In this document: piece after piece, positions 15,645 to 25,332 of the stretch
Position numbering within the stretch: position 1 is the stretch's first letter
How the letters are laid out: each line of letters starts with the position of its first letter
NCBI GenBank assembly: GCA_902363825.1
Contig: CABJBK010000001.1
Span: forward strand, 248,001 to 312,000
Reading direction: 5' to 3'
Source: Lachnospiraceae bacterium
GTDB taxonomy: Bacteria > Bacillota > Clostridia > Lachnospirales > Lachnospiraceae
DNA length: 64,000 nucleotides
Notes under the pieces: model-generated
Database searches by the model: none
What the model saw: only the letters and a program-made list of their open reading frames with translations
Told to the model about the DNA's origin: nothing
Program-made: the position numbers and the translations under genes

Positions 15645-16547
15645 ATGAAAAAAAGAATGAGATTTCTGGCACTTTTTCTGGCATTGACCTGTGTAGCGGC
15701 AGTCGGATGCGGAAGCAGTAAAACAGCCACAGCAGACGGTAAGACAGCGGATGGCAGTGCGGCAGATGCCGGTGTGGATACAGAGGGAACGGAAGCAGGA
15801 GATGCTTCGGACGAAGCAGACCGTACACAGCTGATCGTCGGATTTGATGCGGAGTATCCGCCTTACGGATATATGGATGATAATGGAGAATATGTCGGAT
15901 TTGATCTGGATCTGGCAAAAGAAGTGTGCGACAGAAACGGATGGGAACTGGTAAAACAGCCGATCGACTGGGATTCCAAGGACATGGAATTGAATTCCGG
16001 TTCGATCGACTGCATCTGGAACGGATTTACGATGACCGGACGTGAGGATGCCTACACCTGGAGTAAGCCGTATGTGGACAACAGTATCGTGATCGTGGTA
16101 AATGCGGATTCTGATATTTCTTCCCTTTCGGATCTTGCGGGAAAAGTGGTCGTAACCCAGGCGGATTCTTCCGCACTTGCGGCGCTTACCGATGACAGCG
16201 AGGACAATGCGGACAATCTTGCACTCACCGCTTCTTTTGCGGATTTACAGCAGGTGGCAGATTATAATACGGCATTTATGAATCTGGAATCCGGCGCGGT
16301 GGATGCGATTGCAGTTGATATTGGAGTTGCGAAATATCAGGTAAGCTCCCGCGGGGACGCGTTTAAGATGTTAGATGAGCAGGTGAGCAGCGAACAGTAC
16401 GCAGTCGGATTCAAAAAAGGAAATACCGCGCTGTGTGACAAGGTGCAGGCTACTCTGGATGAAATGCAGGCAGACGGAACGATAGACAAGATCGCGGCAA
16501 ATTATGCGGACTACAATGTACCGGATATGCTCTGCCTCGGAAAATAA
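15645..16547 (+). CDS. Amino-acid ABC transporter substrate-binding lipoprotein
   Basis: A 300-residue extracellular binding protein of the polar amino-acid family. The signal peptide ends in lipobox AVGC (Cys22), then comes an Ala/Asp/Gly-rich linker to about residue 60. The binding domain starts LIVGFDAEYPPYGYMDDNGE and includes GFDLDLAKEVC, WNGFTMTGREDAYTWSKPY and the hinge AVDIGVAKYQV. The ligand is probably a polar amino acid or cystine. It is the first gene of a three-gene importer operon. Confidence 0.93.
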   Translation: MKKRMRFLALFLALTCVAAVGCGSSKTATADGKTADGSAADAGVDTEGTEAGDASDEADRTQLIVGFDAEYPPYGYMDDNGEYVGFDLDLAKEVCDRNGWELVKQPIDWDSKDMELNSGSIDCIWNGFTMTGREDAYTWSKPYVDNSIVIVVNADSDISSLSDLAGKVVVTQADSSALAALTDDSEDNADNLALTASFADLQQVADYNTAFMNLESGAVDAIAVDIGVAKYQVSSRGDAFKMLDEQVSSEQYAVGFKKGNTALCDKVQATLDEMQADGTIDKIAANYADYNVPDMLCLGK

Positions 16548-16571
16548 GGAAGATCCGAAAGGAGAAATGTT

Positions 16572-17222
16572 ATGTCAACCATGAGTATGATTGAACAACT
16601 TGCCTCCGGCATGCTTGCGACCTGTGAGATTTTTGTGCTGACGCTGGTATTTTCCCTGCCGCTCGGACTGCTTGTGGCATTTGGGCGGATGTCAAAAATA
16701 AAGCCGGTGCAGCTTATCACCAAGATCTATATCTCCATCATGCGTGGGACGCCTCTGATGTTACAGCTTCTGGTGGTTTATTTCGGACCGTATTATCTGT
16801 TTGGAATGCGGCTGTCCACAAGCTACCGTTTTACGGCGACGATCATCGGGTTTGCGGTCAATTACGCGGCGTATTTCGCGGAGATCTACCGATCGGGAAT
16901 CCAGTCGATCCCGGAAGGTCAGCGGGAAGCGGCGAAGGTGCTTGGATACACGAAAAACCAGACGTTTTTTAAGATCATATTTCCCCAGATGGTAAAACGG
17001 GTGCTCCCGTCGGTCACAAATGAAGTGATCACGTTGGTAAAGGACACCTCACTTGCGTTTGTGCTTGCTTACGCGGAGATGTTCACGATCGCGAAACAGA
17101 TCGCGGCGGCCCAGACGACCATGATGCCGTTATTTGTGGCAGGTCTGTTTTATTATATCTTTAACCTGATCGTGGCAGTCGGGATGGAATATCTTGAAAA
17201 GCGGATGAGCTATTATCAGTAG
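16572..17222 (+). CDS. Amino-acid ABC transporter permease
   Basis: A 216-residue HisM/GlnP-type permease with about five membrane segments. The EAA loop that docks the ATPase is [20 protein letters not shown] (about residues 115-134). The conserved [10 protein letters not shown] lies near residue 57. A single permease gene implies a homodimer. It follows the binding protein by 24 bases and precedes the ATPase by 11. Confidence 0.94.
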   Translation: MSTMSMIEQLASGMLATCEIFVLTLVFSLPLGLLVAFGRMSKIKPVQLITKIYISIMRGTPLMLQLLVVYFGPYYLFGMRLSTSYRFTATIIGFAVNYAAYFAEIYRSGIQSIPEGQREAAKVLGYTKNQTFFKIIFPQMVKRVLPSVTNEVITLVKDTSLAFVLAYAEMFTIAKQIAAAQTTMMPLFVAGLFYYIFNLIVAVGMEYLEKRMSYYQ

Positions 17223-17233
17223 AGGAGCGGCAT

Positions 17234-17995
17234 ATGAATTTATTGGAGATCAGTCATTTAAAAAAGAGCTTTGAAAATCTGGATGTGCTGCATGACATTT
17301 CTCTTTCGGTCAAAGAGGGGGAAGTTGTGGCGATCATCGGCCCGTCCGGCTCCGGAAAGTCTACGCTGCTTCGCTGCGCGACGATGCTCGAGCGTATGGA
17401 CGAAGGGGAGCTTACTTATCTCGGAAAGTGCGCGGCGACAAGTAAGGCGGGAGGACATGCAGTCTATGCATCTCCGAAGGAATTGAAGGAGATCCAGGGA
17501 TATTTTGGTCTGGTATTTCAGAATTTTAACCTGTTTCCGCATTATTCCGTGTTAAAAAACATTATCGATGCGCCGGTTCATGTACAGAAACGGGACAAGG
17601 AAGAAGCCATAAAGGAAGCGCGTATCCTGTTAAAGAAGATGGGGCTCGAGGATAAGGAAAACTATTATCCGTGTCAGCTTTCCGGTGGGCAGAAGCAGCG
17701 AGTGGCGATCGCGAGAGCGCTTGCCCTGCATCCGTCGGTACTGTTTTTTGACGAGCCGACTTCAGCGCTTGACCCGGAGCTGACCGGTGAAATTTTAAAG
17801 GTCATAAGACAGCTTGCGGAAGAGAATATGACGATGGTCATCGTCACACATGAGATGGCATTTGCGCGTGATGTCGCGGATCGTGTGATCTTTATGGATG
17901 GCGGCTATATCATCGAGGAGGGCGATCCGAGGGAAGTGATCGAGCACCCGAAGGAAGAACGAACCAGACAGTTTCTGGCGCGGTTTTCCAGTTGA
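17234..17995 (+). CDS. Amino-acid ABC transporter ATP-binding protein
   Basis: A 253-residue GlnQ-type ATPase. Walker A is GPSGSGKST (about residues 35-43), the signature LSGGQKQR, Walker [13 protein letters not shown] and the switch His in VTHEM. The insert between Walker A and the Q loop ([19 protein letters not shown]) is slightly longer than in many homologues. It completes the importer operon, which ends at a strong terminator. Confidence 0.95.
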   Translation: MNLLEISHLKKSFENLDVLHDISLSVKEGEVVAIIGPSGSGKSTLLRCATMLERMDEGELTYLGKCAATSKAGGHAVYASPKELKEIQGYFGLVFQNFNLFPHYSVLKNIIDAPVHVQKRDKEEAIKEARILLKKMGLEDKENYYPCQLSGGQKQRVAIARALALHPSVLFFDEPTSALDPELTGEILKVIRQLAEENMTMVIVTHEMAFARDVADRVIFMDGGYIIEEGDPREVIEHPKEERTRQFLARFSS

Positions 17996-17997
17996 TG

Positions 17998-18060
17998 AAA
18001 AAGAGCTGGTCACAAAATGAGTCGAAAAAAATCCGACTGTTTTGTGTACCGGCTCTTTTT
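17998..18060 (+). terminator. Terminator of the amino-acid ABC operon
   Basis: A long hairpin: AAAAAGAGC...CACAAAA...GTCG pairs with CCGAC...TTTTGTG...GCTCTTTTT. It begins three bases after the ATPase stop. Confidence 0.9.
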
Positions 18061-18068
18061 GTACTACG

Positions 18069-18160
18069 AGCAACGAGGAAAATGAATGCCATGCTTGCAT
18101 GGGCATTCATTTGACGATTGCTGATCAGAGCGGAATACGCATAACGTATTTCGTCTCTGT
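18069..18160 (+). repeat. Dispersed structured repeat, copy 2
   Basis: Related to 6626-6716. Hairpin 1 is ATGAATGCC-ATG paired with CAT-GGGCATTCAT. Hairpin 2 is AGAG-CGGAATACG paired with CGTATTTCG-T-CTCT. The outer bases AGCAA (18069-18073) can pair with TTGCT (18118-18122). It sits between a terminator and the rlmD promoter, outside any gene. Sequence differences from copy 1 mostly keep the stems. Confidence 0.75.
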
Positions 18161-18177
18161 AATTGCATTTTAGGACT

Positions 18178-18205
18178 TTGCAAACGGACAAAATTTCGGT
18201 ATAGT
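18178..18205 (+). promoter_or_regulatory. Promoter of rlmD
   Basis: TTGCAA (18178-18183), 16 bases, TATAGT (18200-18205), directly after the structured repeat. Confidence 0.65.
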
Positions 18206-18244
18206 AGTAGGAAGAATGAAAAATGAGAAAAGGCAGGAAGATAG

Positions 18245-19957
18245 ATGAAAAAAGGACAGATCATAACCGGAACCATAGAAAAGGTGGCGTTCCCGAATAA
18301 GGGGATGTTTACAACAGAAGAAGGAAGAACAGTGATCGTAAAAAATACGATTCCGGGGCAGACGGTATCTGTCTGTATCCAGAAGGTACGAAAAGGCAAG
18401 GCAGAAGGACGGCTTCTTGAGGTGGTAAAAAAGGCGGAGAATGAGTTGACGGAAACGGTATGTCCGCATTTTGGCGCCTGTGGTGGATGTATCTTTTTGA
18501 ATTTGAGCTACGAAGACCAGATTGCGTTAAAGGAGAGCCAGATCCGGGAACTTCTCGCGGAAGTGGCAGGACAGACCTGTGTGTTTGACGAGGTGTTTGA
18601 GGGTGTGAAGTCAAGCCCGCGTCCGTTTGCGTACCGTAATAAGATGGAGTTTTCCTTCGGAGATTCCTGCAAGGACGGCCCGCTTTCTCTCGGTATGCAT
18701 AAGCGCGGCAGCTTTTATGATATCGTGACCGTGGATTCCTGTAAGATCGTAGATGAGGATTACAATAAAATACTGCGTGGGGTGCTGGATTTCTTTCAGG
18801 AAAAAGAGGCGTCCTTTTATCACAGACTGCGTCATGAGGGTTATCTGCGCCATCTTTTGGTGCGAAAAGCGGTAAAGACAGAAGAGATTCTGATCGACCT
18901 TGTCACAACAACGCAGGAGATCCGAAAAGATGGAGCACCGTGCGAGGAAGCGGCTCTGTTAAACGCGTTCACCGAAATGTTGAAAAATCTTCCGCTGGAT
19001 GGAAAGATCGTGGGTATCCTGCATACCAAAAACGACAGTGTGGCGGACGTGGTCGCAAATGAGGGTACGGATATTTTGTATGGACAGGACTATTTTTATG
19101 AGGAACTGCTTGGACTGAAATTTAAGATCTCTCCGTTTTCGTTTTTCCAGACAAATTCTCTCGGCGCGGAAGTGCTTTATGAAACGGCAAGGGAATTTAT
19201 CCGGGATGCGTTTCAGAAGGAAAATGGTCTGGACGGTCTGAAAAATAAAGTAATCTATGATCTTTACAGCGGAACGGGAACCATAGCCCAGATGCTTGCG
19301 CCGGTTGCGGAGAAGGTGATCGGAGTGGAGATCGTTTCCGAGGCAGTGGAAGCTGCAAAGGAAAATGCAGGATTGAACGGACTGGATAACTGTGAGTTTA
19401 TCGCGGGAGATGTCTTAAAGGTGTTGGACGGGATCGAAGAAAAACCGGATTTTATCGTGCTCGATCCGCCGCGTGACGGCATTCATCCGAAAGCCCTGGA
19501 AAAGATTATTTCCTACGGTGTGGATCGGATGATCTATATTTCCTGCAAACCGACCAGCCTCGCCAGAGATCTGGAAGTGCTGCAGGCGCGCGGATATGCG
19601 GTGAAGCGGATGTGCTGCGTAGACATGTTCCCATTTACCGGGAATATAGAGACGGTTGTCTTGCTTTCCAAGGGTGAGGTCGACTCGAAAAAGATTCGGG
19701 TTGAGTTCTCTTTGGAAGATATGGATATGTCCGAATTTCAGGATGGGGCAACCTATCCGCAGATCAAGGAGTATGTGTTGGAGCATACCGGGTTAAAGGT
19801 GTCCAACCTCTATATCTCACAGATTAAACGAAAATGTGGGATTGGGGTTGGTAAGAACTATAATCTGCCGAAGTCCGAGGATTCCAGACAGCCCCAGTGT
19901 CCACCGGAAAAAGAGAAAGCAATCCGAGAAGCATTCAAATATTTTGGGATGATCTAA
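18245..19957 (+). CDS. rlmD: 23S rRNA (uracil-C5)-methyltransferase with mobile-element-type C-terminal tail
   Basis: A 570-residue RumA/RlmD-type enzyme. Residues 1-60 form a TRAM domain. The iron-sulfur Cys cluster is CPHFGACGGC, the SAM motif YDLYSGTGTIAQML, the conserved DPPRDGIHPKAL, and the nucleophile Cys lies in YISCKPTSLARDL. The normal enzyme ends near FTGNIETVVLLS (about residue 474). Here roughly 96 residues follow (SKGEVDSKKIRVEFSLEDMD to the end AFKYFGMI). This tail is known to me from Firmicute integrative elements that insert into the 3' end of rumA and restore the frame. A DUF6061 gene follows, so this is probably an integration scar. The methyltransferase part should be active. 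Confidence 0.88.
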   Translation: MKKGQIITGTIEKVAFPNKGMFTTEEGRTVIVKNTIPGQTVSVCIQKVRKGKAEGRLLEVVKKAENELTETVCPHFGACGGCIFLNLSYEDQIALKESQIRELLAEVAGQTCVFDEVFEGVKSSPRPFAYRNKMEFSFGDSCKDGPLSLGMHKRGSFYDIVTVDSCKIVDEDYNKILRGVLDFFQEKEASFYHRLRHEGYLRHLLVRKAVKTEEILIDLVTTTQEIRKDGAPCEEAALLNAFTEMLKNLPLDGKIVGILHTKNDSVADVVANEGTDILYGQDYFYEELLGLKFKISPFSFFQTNSLGAEVLYETAREFIRDAFQKENGLDGLKNKVIYDLYSGTGTIAQMLAPVAEKVIGVEIVSEAVEAAKENAGLNGLDNCEFIAGDVLKVLDGIEEKPDFIVLDPPRDGIHPKALEKIISYGVDRMIYISCKPTSLARDLEVLQARGYAVKRMCCVDMFPFTGNIETVVLLSKGEVDSKKIRVEFSLEDMDMSEFQDGATYPQIKEYVLEHTGLKVSNLYISQIKRKCGIGVGKNYNLPKSEDSRQPQCPPEKEKAIREAFKYFGMI

Positions 19958-19981
19958 CATCCAGCAAAGTGGAGGTTTCTT

Positions 19982-20227
19982 ATGGATAGGTTGATTTCTT
20001 GTGAGTTCAACATGGATAATGCCTGTGTGGAACTGAAATTCTTAGATGGCAGTATGATTGCTATTGATACAATAGCCGTGGAGAATAAGGTTGCCGAAAA
20101 TATGTATCAGCGGTCAGAACTGGATTATCTGATCTACAATGACCCGGTTGGATATGCAGACTTGATCTTGAACGGTGATCCCGAAATTTATCTAAAAACT
20201 GTAACTGAATGTAAACCCTTAGATTAA
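19982..20227 (+). CDS. DUF6061 family protein
   Basis: An 81-residue protein (ISCEFNMDNACVELKFLDGS, AVENKVAENMYQRSELDYLI). It matches the DUF6061 family, which is frequent in mobile elements of Clostridia. No function is known. It lies 24 bases after the extended rlmD, with a GTGGAGG ribosome-binding site, and belongs to the foreign segment. Confidence 0.85.
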   Translation: MDRLISCEFNMDNACVELKFLDGSMIAIDTIAVENKVAENMYQRSELDYLIYNDPVGYADLILNGDPEIYLKTVTECKPLD

Positions 20228-20233
20228 AACTCA

Positions 20234-20269
20234 GCCCTCTGCCTTTTCATTGGCAGAGGGCCGTTTTTT
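20234..20269 (+). terminator. Terminator after DUF6061
   Basis: GCCCTCTGCC pairs perfectly with GGCAGAGGGC (loop TTTTCATT), then CG and six T. It lies between convergent genes. Confidence 0.92.
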
Positions 20270-20278
20270 GCTTAACAG

Positions 20279-22933
20279 TTATTGAGCATCCCTTAATTGC
20301 TCTACAACGCTGCATTTCGCTGCGTTGTCATACATCATGCAGGGGATCAGCCACCCCAGCAGAAGAAATACCGGAATTGTCAGCAAGACAGGCAGAATGG
20401 TGAACCGATACTCGAAGAACCAGAACATACTGCCCAGCATTTTTCCCGCAAGAGGTCCCACCGCCAGCGACAGAATAAAGGCCGCCGCTATGGAGGACAT
20501 TGCGTAAAACAATCCCTCGTAGATCAGCATGGTTTTGAGCTGCCGGTTCGTCATTCCTACAGCCTGAAGCACAGCAAATTCACGGCGGCGGGAAAGAATA
20601 CCGGTCATCATGGCGTTGAAGAAATTTAAGAGTCCCACCAGCCCGATGATAGCACAGAGAACACCACCGATCAGAAGGAACATCTGCCGGTACTGAGCAA
20701 ATTCAGAGCGAGCCGTGGCCTTGCTTTCATACATCAAGGGCGAAAACTCACCGGCAGTGAGCTTCGATAGATATTGCTCTGCTTCGGCCTCGTCAACTTC
20801 GTCCGCTGTGTCGAACAGGTAGAGCATCGGAATGGCTGCACCACCGCTGTCCCTCTGTGCGGTGTCCACAGACAAAACTGTCTCATATCCAATACCACCA
20901 TAACGATAACTCATGGAATACGGAAGCTCTACCAAGGCGCAGACCGTGTACTCTACATCTCTGGCTCCATACAGTTTTTCCTGAAGGTACTCCTCCGGTG
21001 TATCTTCGGTGCGGAGTTCTCCGGTGCGGCTGTCGATATATTTCACATCGTCCGCATAGGTGGCGGTGATCGTGTCTCCCACCTTGGGGTAGTATTCAGG
21101 ATTGGGCAGATTACCGTAGTCATCTAAGGAAACCGCAATGGCAATGGCGTTATTGTTTGGCTTCAGCATAGGAGAAATATCTCCGTCGAACACTTGCAGC
21201 TTGTCAAACAGGCTGTGATCCAGAGCCTCGATCCTGGTATTTCCCATCACCATATTGCCCCGGTGCTCCATGCGGCTCATATGGCTGTCCAACTGCTCAG
21301 CACTTTCGTACCTTGCATAGTCCTGCCGCAGAGCATCCTCCGTCATCCACAGATATGCGGGTTTTCGCACAGCATATCCAGTGCCGGAAAGACTGGCCTT
21401 TGTGTTTGTTGCGATTTCCTCAATCTGTTCTGGCGTGATGAATTCATCTGCCGGGTTGTAACGGAAATAGTCGGGCGTGCTGACGATAAAATCGGCGCAG
21501 GTCATGGAGGATACATATTTCTCCATGCTGAAGCCGCCCACAAAGGCACACAGCGCATTGAACAGTGTCACCGACAGTGCCAGAGACAACACCACCAGTA
21601 CCGTCTTTTTCTTGTTTCGTCCCAGATTGGCAAAGGCCATCTGATGGAGCTTCGCTCCCCGGGTACTGCGCCGTTTTTTCTTCGTCTGCATCGCATCCGT
21701 ATATTTGGTAGCCTCCACCGGAGAAACCTTGGCTGCCATTTTTCCGGGCTTGGAGCAGGACAAGAGCACTGTCAGCAGAGCAAACAGCACGGAGCCAACA
21801 AAGATCACAGGCGAGGTGCTGATGGTAGTGATGCCCACCTCCAACTGGGTGGAGCGCAAGACAACAGGTACCAGAACAGCGCCGATGCCGTAGCCCAGCA
21901 GCAGCCCTGCCGGAATGCCGATCAGACAAAGCAGAAGTGCCTGCTGGCGAATGATACGTTTGAGCTGCCGGGGCGTTGTGCCAATGGTTTTCAGAAGTCC
22001 GTAAAACCGGATATCTCCCGCAACAGAGATCTGGAAAATGTTATAGATGATAAGATACCCAGTGAAAATCACCAGCAGCAAAAAAGCTGCTATGGCGACC
22101 ATCAGCTCTGGATCGAGCTGTGACTCCAGCTGGGATGAGGTATATCCCCAATTGACGCCGATCCGGACGCTGTTGGGATCGGTATAGCTGTCCCATGTGT
22201 AGCCAAGATCGGTATCCACCTGCTCCATCTGCCCTTGAATGTTTGTGCTGGAGGCCAGCATGACATTCAAATCGGTGCGGAAAGGCTGTAAACCTGTTTT
22301 CACTGCCTGCGCTTCGATGTCATCTGCGTAATCACGGCTGATGTTGATGTAATGAACAGGCATTAGTTCATCATAGTCCCAATAGCCCACCAGCGTAAAG
22401 GTATCTGTTACAGTAAAGGCGGTTTGATCCTTGTCCGTAATGGAATAGGAAACCGTGACCTCGGCGCCCAGCTCCGGCGTTACGCCAAGCAGCTGCAACG
22501 CTGCCGTATCCATGGCTACCTCTTTGCCGCTTTCGGGCATCCGTCCGGTAGTAGGGGTTGCATAGCTCCATTTAGTGCAGTTGGCATCCATGTAGCTGAT
22601 CTCTGCCGGTATTTTGGCAAAGACCCCCTCCGCAGTGATACCGATTACCTTCCGTGCCCCCGTAGCCTTCACCTTTGGGTGGGCAGTGATACGTTCCGCC
22701 TGCTCGGGGGAAACATCTTTAAAGGTACCGTGTGCATAGCCGCCTACCTGCCGAAACTGGTAGGTTTCATAACTGGCGTTCAGTGACAAGACAATGGTGA
22801 ACATGGACGTAAATAGCAGCGTTGTCAGCGCAATGGCAAAAATAGCGATCAGATTGCGGCGACGGTTCGCATAAAGAGATTTTAAGCTGAGCTTTCGAAT
22901 ACATTTTCTGTTTTTGACATTCATCGCAGCCAC
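20279..22933 (-). CDS. ABC exporter permease with two FtsX domains
   Basis: An 884-residue permease. A first membrane segment lies near residues 25-50 and a large extracellular domain follows. FtsX core one is around residues 265-390 (FYGLLKTIGTTPRQLKRIIR), then comes a cytoplasmic linker rich in Lys/Arg. A further membrane segment and a second external domain lead to FtsX core two near the C-terminus (REFAVLQAVGMTNRQLKTML). This layout fits lipid or peptide exporters of the MacB/LolE superfamily, often used against antimicrobial peptides. The ATPase is seven bases upstream. Confidence 0.9.
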   Translation of the reverse strand: MAAMNVKNRKCIRKLSLKSLYANRRRNLIAIFAIALTTLLFTSMFTIVLSLNASYETYQFRQVGGYAHGTFKDVSPEQAERITAHPKVKATGARKVIGITAEGVFAKIPAEISYMDANCTKWSYATPTTGRMPESGKEVAMDTAALQLLGVTPELGAEVTVSYSITDKDQTAFTVTDTFTLVGYWDYDELMPVHYINISRDYADDIEAQAVKTGLQPFRTDLNVMLASSTNIQGQMEQVDTDLGYTWDSYTDPNSVRIGVNWGYTSSQLESQLDPELMVAIAAFLLLVIFTGYLIIYNIFQISVAGDIRFYGLLKTIGTTPRQLKRIIRQQALLLCLIGIPAGLLLGYGIGAVLVPVVLRSTQLEVGITTISTSPVIFVGSVLFALLTVLLSCSKPGKMAAKVSPVEATKYTDAMQTKKKRRSTRGAKLHQMAFANLGRNKKKTVLVVLSLALSVTLFNALCAFVGGFSMEKYVSSMTCADFIVSTPDYFRYNPADEFITPEQIEEIATNTKASLSGTGYAVRKPAYLWMTEDALRQDYARYESAEQLDSHMSRMEHRGNMVMGNTRIEALDHSLFDKLQVFDGDISPMLKPNNNAIAIAVSLDDYGNLPNPEYYPKVGDTITATYADDVKYIDSRTGELRTEDTPEEYLQEKLYGARDVEYTVCALVELPYSMSYRYGGIGYETVLSVDTAQRDSGGAAIPMLYLFDTADEVDEAEAEQYLSKLTAGEFSPLMYESKATARSEFAQYRQMFLLIGGVLCAIIGLVGLLNFFNAMMTGILSRRREFAVLQAVGMTNRQLKTMLIYEGLFYAMSSIAAAFILSLAVGPLAGKMLGSMFWFFEYRFTILPVLLTIPVFLLLGWLIPCMMYDNAAKCSVVEQLRDAQ

Positions 22934-22939
22934 CTCCCG

Positions 22940-23611
22940 TTAGTTCTGGGAGACGATCCGACCGTCTTCGATACGGATAATGCGGTCTGCCATCTGCGCA
23001 ATTTCTTCGTTGTGAGTGATCATTACGATTGTCTGGGTGAACTTTTGACTGGTGACTTTCAAAAGGCTCAATACATCCTGGCTGGTTTTGGAATCCAGAT
23101 TGCCGGTGGGTTCATCTGCCAGAATGATAGCGGGTGCTGCCGCCAGCGCACGGGCAATGGCTACCCGCTGCTGTTGACCGCCTGAGAGCTGATTGGGCAG
23201 CGCATCCAGACGATCATCCAGCCCAAGTGTCTGTACAATCTGCTGTACGAAATCCTTATTGACCTTGCCACCGTCCAGCTCAATGGGTAGAACAATATTT
23301 TCATACACATTCAGCACCGGAACAAGATTATATGCTTGGAACACAAAGCCGATTTTCCTGCGGCGGAAGATGGTCAGCGCTTCCTCCTTCAGGGAGAAAA
23401 TATCCTGTCCGTCCACCATGACCGTGCCGCTTGTAGGGCGATCCAGCCCGCCCAGCATGTGCAGCAGCGTGGATTTGCCGGAGCCGGATGTGCCGACAAT
23501 TGCAACAAATTCGCCCTTCTTTACACTTAAATCAACTCCATCCAACGCATGAACTGCGTTATTGCCGGAGCCATAAATCTTTTTCAGGTTTTTTGCCTGT
23601 AAAACTTCCAT
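22940..23611 (-). CDS. ABC exporter ATP-binding protein (MacB/LolD type)
   Basis: A 223-residue ATPase. Walker A is GTSGSGKST, the signature [15 protein letters not shown] and Walker [13 protein letters not shown]. The start [11 protein letters not shown] (23611) is chosen for its GGAGG 10-14 bases upstream; the frame is open further upstream but without support. It works with the FtsX permease. A terminator-like hairpin lies just before the ribosome-binding site. Confidence 0.93.
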   Translation of the reverse strand: MEVLQAKNLKKIYGSGNNAVHALDGVDLSVKKGEFVAIVGTSGSGKSTLLHMLGGLDRPTSGTVMVDGQDIFSLKEEALTIFRRRKIGFVFQAYNLVPVLNVYENIVLPIELDGGKVNKDFVQQIVQTLGLDDRLDALPNQLSGGQQQRVAIARALAAAPAIILADEPTGNLDSKTSQDVLSLLKVTSQKFTQTIVMITHNEEIAQMADRIIRIEDGRIVSQN

Positions 23612-23628
23612 AAATGAGTACCTCCATG

Positions 23629-23675
23629 AAAAAATCTGTATGTATGAAAGGAAATGATCCTTTGATACATACAGA
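23629..23675 (-). terminator. Terminator or attenuator in front of the ABC exporter
   Basis: On the minus strand TCTGTATGTAT and AAAGG (23675-23657) pair with CCTTT and ATACATACAGA, followed by six T and then, after a few bases, the GGAGG of the ABC gene. It can end the sigma-RR-HK transcript or act as an attenuator for the exporter. No antiterminator fold was identified. Confidence 0.75.
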
Positions 23676-23746
23676 TTATCGCATAGGAATCTTTCCACAT
23701 TCTTTCCGGCGAAAAATGAAATCTAACAGTTTTGATAGAATTGTTG

Positions 23747-24646
23747 TTATTTCGGCAGAAATATGGAAAACGTACTTCCTTTTCCCGGAACGGAAGCAAC
23801 CTTGATATAACCGCCCTCGCCGGATATGATCTGTCGGGCAAGGTATAAGCCAATGCCGACCCCTTCTTGTTTCTGCACACTATTTGAGCGGTAAAAGCGA
23901 GCAAATATCTTCGCTTGCTCAGTTTCCGGTATGCCTGAACCGGTATCCGATATATCGATCCTTGCAAACATTTCATAGCTTACGGCAGAAATAGTAATGG
24001 TGCCATGCTCTGTATATTTGATGGCGTTGTCTACGATATTAGCCAGCGCTTCCGCTGTCCATTTGAAGTCGAATACAGCAAAAGCATCTGTATCCTGCAT
24101 TTGCAAAGACAATCCTTTTTCAGAAGCCTTGGCGGCATATTGTTCTACTACGCTTTCAAGCAGCGGCTGCAGCGCTGCTTGCTGAGGGAAGAGTGAAATG
24201 ATCCCGTTTTCCAGTCTGGAAAGCTTTACGAGAGAATCGATCAGAAATCGCAGCTTTTCCGATTGTTTGTACAGCGCCTCCACATTTGCCTTCGCCGATG
24301 CAGGCAGAGTTTCCTCCATCAAAAGCTCGCTGTATAACAGCAGATTTGCAATCGGCGTTTTCGTCTGGTGGGAAATGTCCGCAATCAAGGTTTTGATTTT
24401 GTCTTTTTCCTGCGCTATATTTTGAGAAGATGCTTCTGCTGCGGAAAGATAGTGCGCAAACTTCGTTTCCAATGCAGACAGCCGGCTTTCATCAAAATTG
24501 GTTTCAGAAAAGGAGCCGGTCATGGCAGCGTCCAGCATTCTTTCGATTTCTTCCATCGTTTTTCTGGCCTTTCTCCGCTCCCATAACACAACAGCTGCCG
24601 CCGCCAGAAAACACAGCAGTATGATCACAATGCCGGTTTTATTCAT
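23747..24646 (-). CDS. Sensor histidine kinase
   Basis: A 299-residue kinase with a single N-terminal membrane segment (residues 5-22) and no external sensor domain. The HisKA motif ISHQTKTPIANLL carries His93. The N box is ALANIVDNAIKYTEHG, and the G boxes are DTGSGIP and EGVGIGLYLARQI. The start overlaps the stop of the regulator by eight bases. It probably senses through the ABC exporter or the membrane, as in Bce-type modules. Confidence 0.93.
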   Translation of the reverse strand: MNKTGIVIILLCFLAAAAVVLWERRKARKTMEEIERMLDAAMTGSFSETNFDESRLSALETKFAHYLSAAEASSQNIAQEKDKIKTLIADISHQTKTPIANLLLYSELLMEETLPASAKANVEALYKQSEKLRFLIDSLVKLSRLENGIISLFPQQAALQPLLESVVEQYAAKASEKGLSLQMQDTDAFAVFDFKWTAEALANIVDNAIKYTEHGTITISAVSYEMFARIDISDTGSGIPETEQAKIFARFYRSNSVQKQEGVGIGLYLARQIISGEGGYIKVASVPGKGSTFSIFLPK

Positions 24647-25316
24647 CTTTTGTCACCCAGCTATAACCGATTCCATAGACGGTTTTAATGTGTTTCTGTG
24701 CGCCAAGCTTATCCCTCAGACGCTTGATCGTAACAGACAAAGCATTTTCATCTACATATTCTGCGCCATCTGTCCAGATCCGGTCTACAAGGTCTCCACG
24801 GGTCATGGTTCGGCCTCGGTTTTCAACAAGCAGACGCAGTAATTTTTGTTCTGTTTTGCTCAATTCCACTTTTGAATCTCCCACATAAAAGGTCATAGCC
24901 TCAAAGTCAAAGTGAAATAGATCCATATGGAACGGCGCATTTTTATGGTTTGGCGCTTGCTTTCGCAGTTGGGTATTCACCCTTGCCCGCAAAACCGAAA
25001 GAGAAAAGGGCTTGGTAATATAATCATCAGCGCCTCTCTCCAGTCCGTCTACGATGTCCAGATCGGTGTCATTGGCAGTCAGCAGAATAACAGGAATATA
25101 GGGTGTGTTTTCCTTGACCTCCCGGAGCAGCTCAAGCCCGCTGCCATCCGGCAGATTGATATCCAGCAGGATCAGGGATACACCGCCGCAAAGAAGCTGT
25201 TCCTTCGCCGTTTTTAGGTCTTGGCAGGATATAATCTGACGGTCATCTGCTTTCAGTGCTTTACTTAAACCCTGATTCAACCCTATATCATCTTCAATAA
25301 TCAATAATTGTTCCAT
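24639..25316 (-). CDS. OmpR-family response regulator
   Basis: A 225-residue regulator. The receiver has Asp9/Asp10 and acceptor Asp52 (LLDINLPDGSG). The C-terminal winged helix includes LSKTEQKLLRLLVENRGRTM and VTIKRLRDKLG. The start 25316 (MEQLLIIEDD) is taken because GAGGGAG lies before it. It is cognate to the overlapping kinase and likely regulates the exporter. Confidence 0.94.
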   Translation of the reverse strand: MEQLLIIEDDIGLNQGLSKALKADDRQIISCQDLKTAKEQLLCGGVSLILLDINLPDGSGLELLREVKENTPYIPVILLTANDTDLDIVDGLERGADDYITKPFSLSVLRARVNTQLRKQAPNHKNAPFHMDLFHFDFEAMTFYVGDSKVELSKTEQKLLRLLVENRGRTMTRGDLVDRIWTDGAEYVDENALSVTIKRLRDKLGAQKHIKTVYGIGYSWVTKDE

Positions 25317-25332
25317 GTATCTCACTCCCTCG

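Noticed and set aside
21194..22123. 309-codon open frame antisense to the FtsX permease
   Set aside because: The permease frame has clear domains; the antisense product is His/Gln/Cys-rich with no family features or ribosome-binding site.
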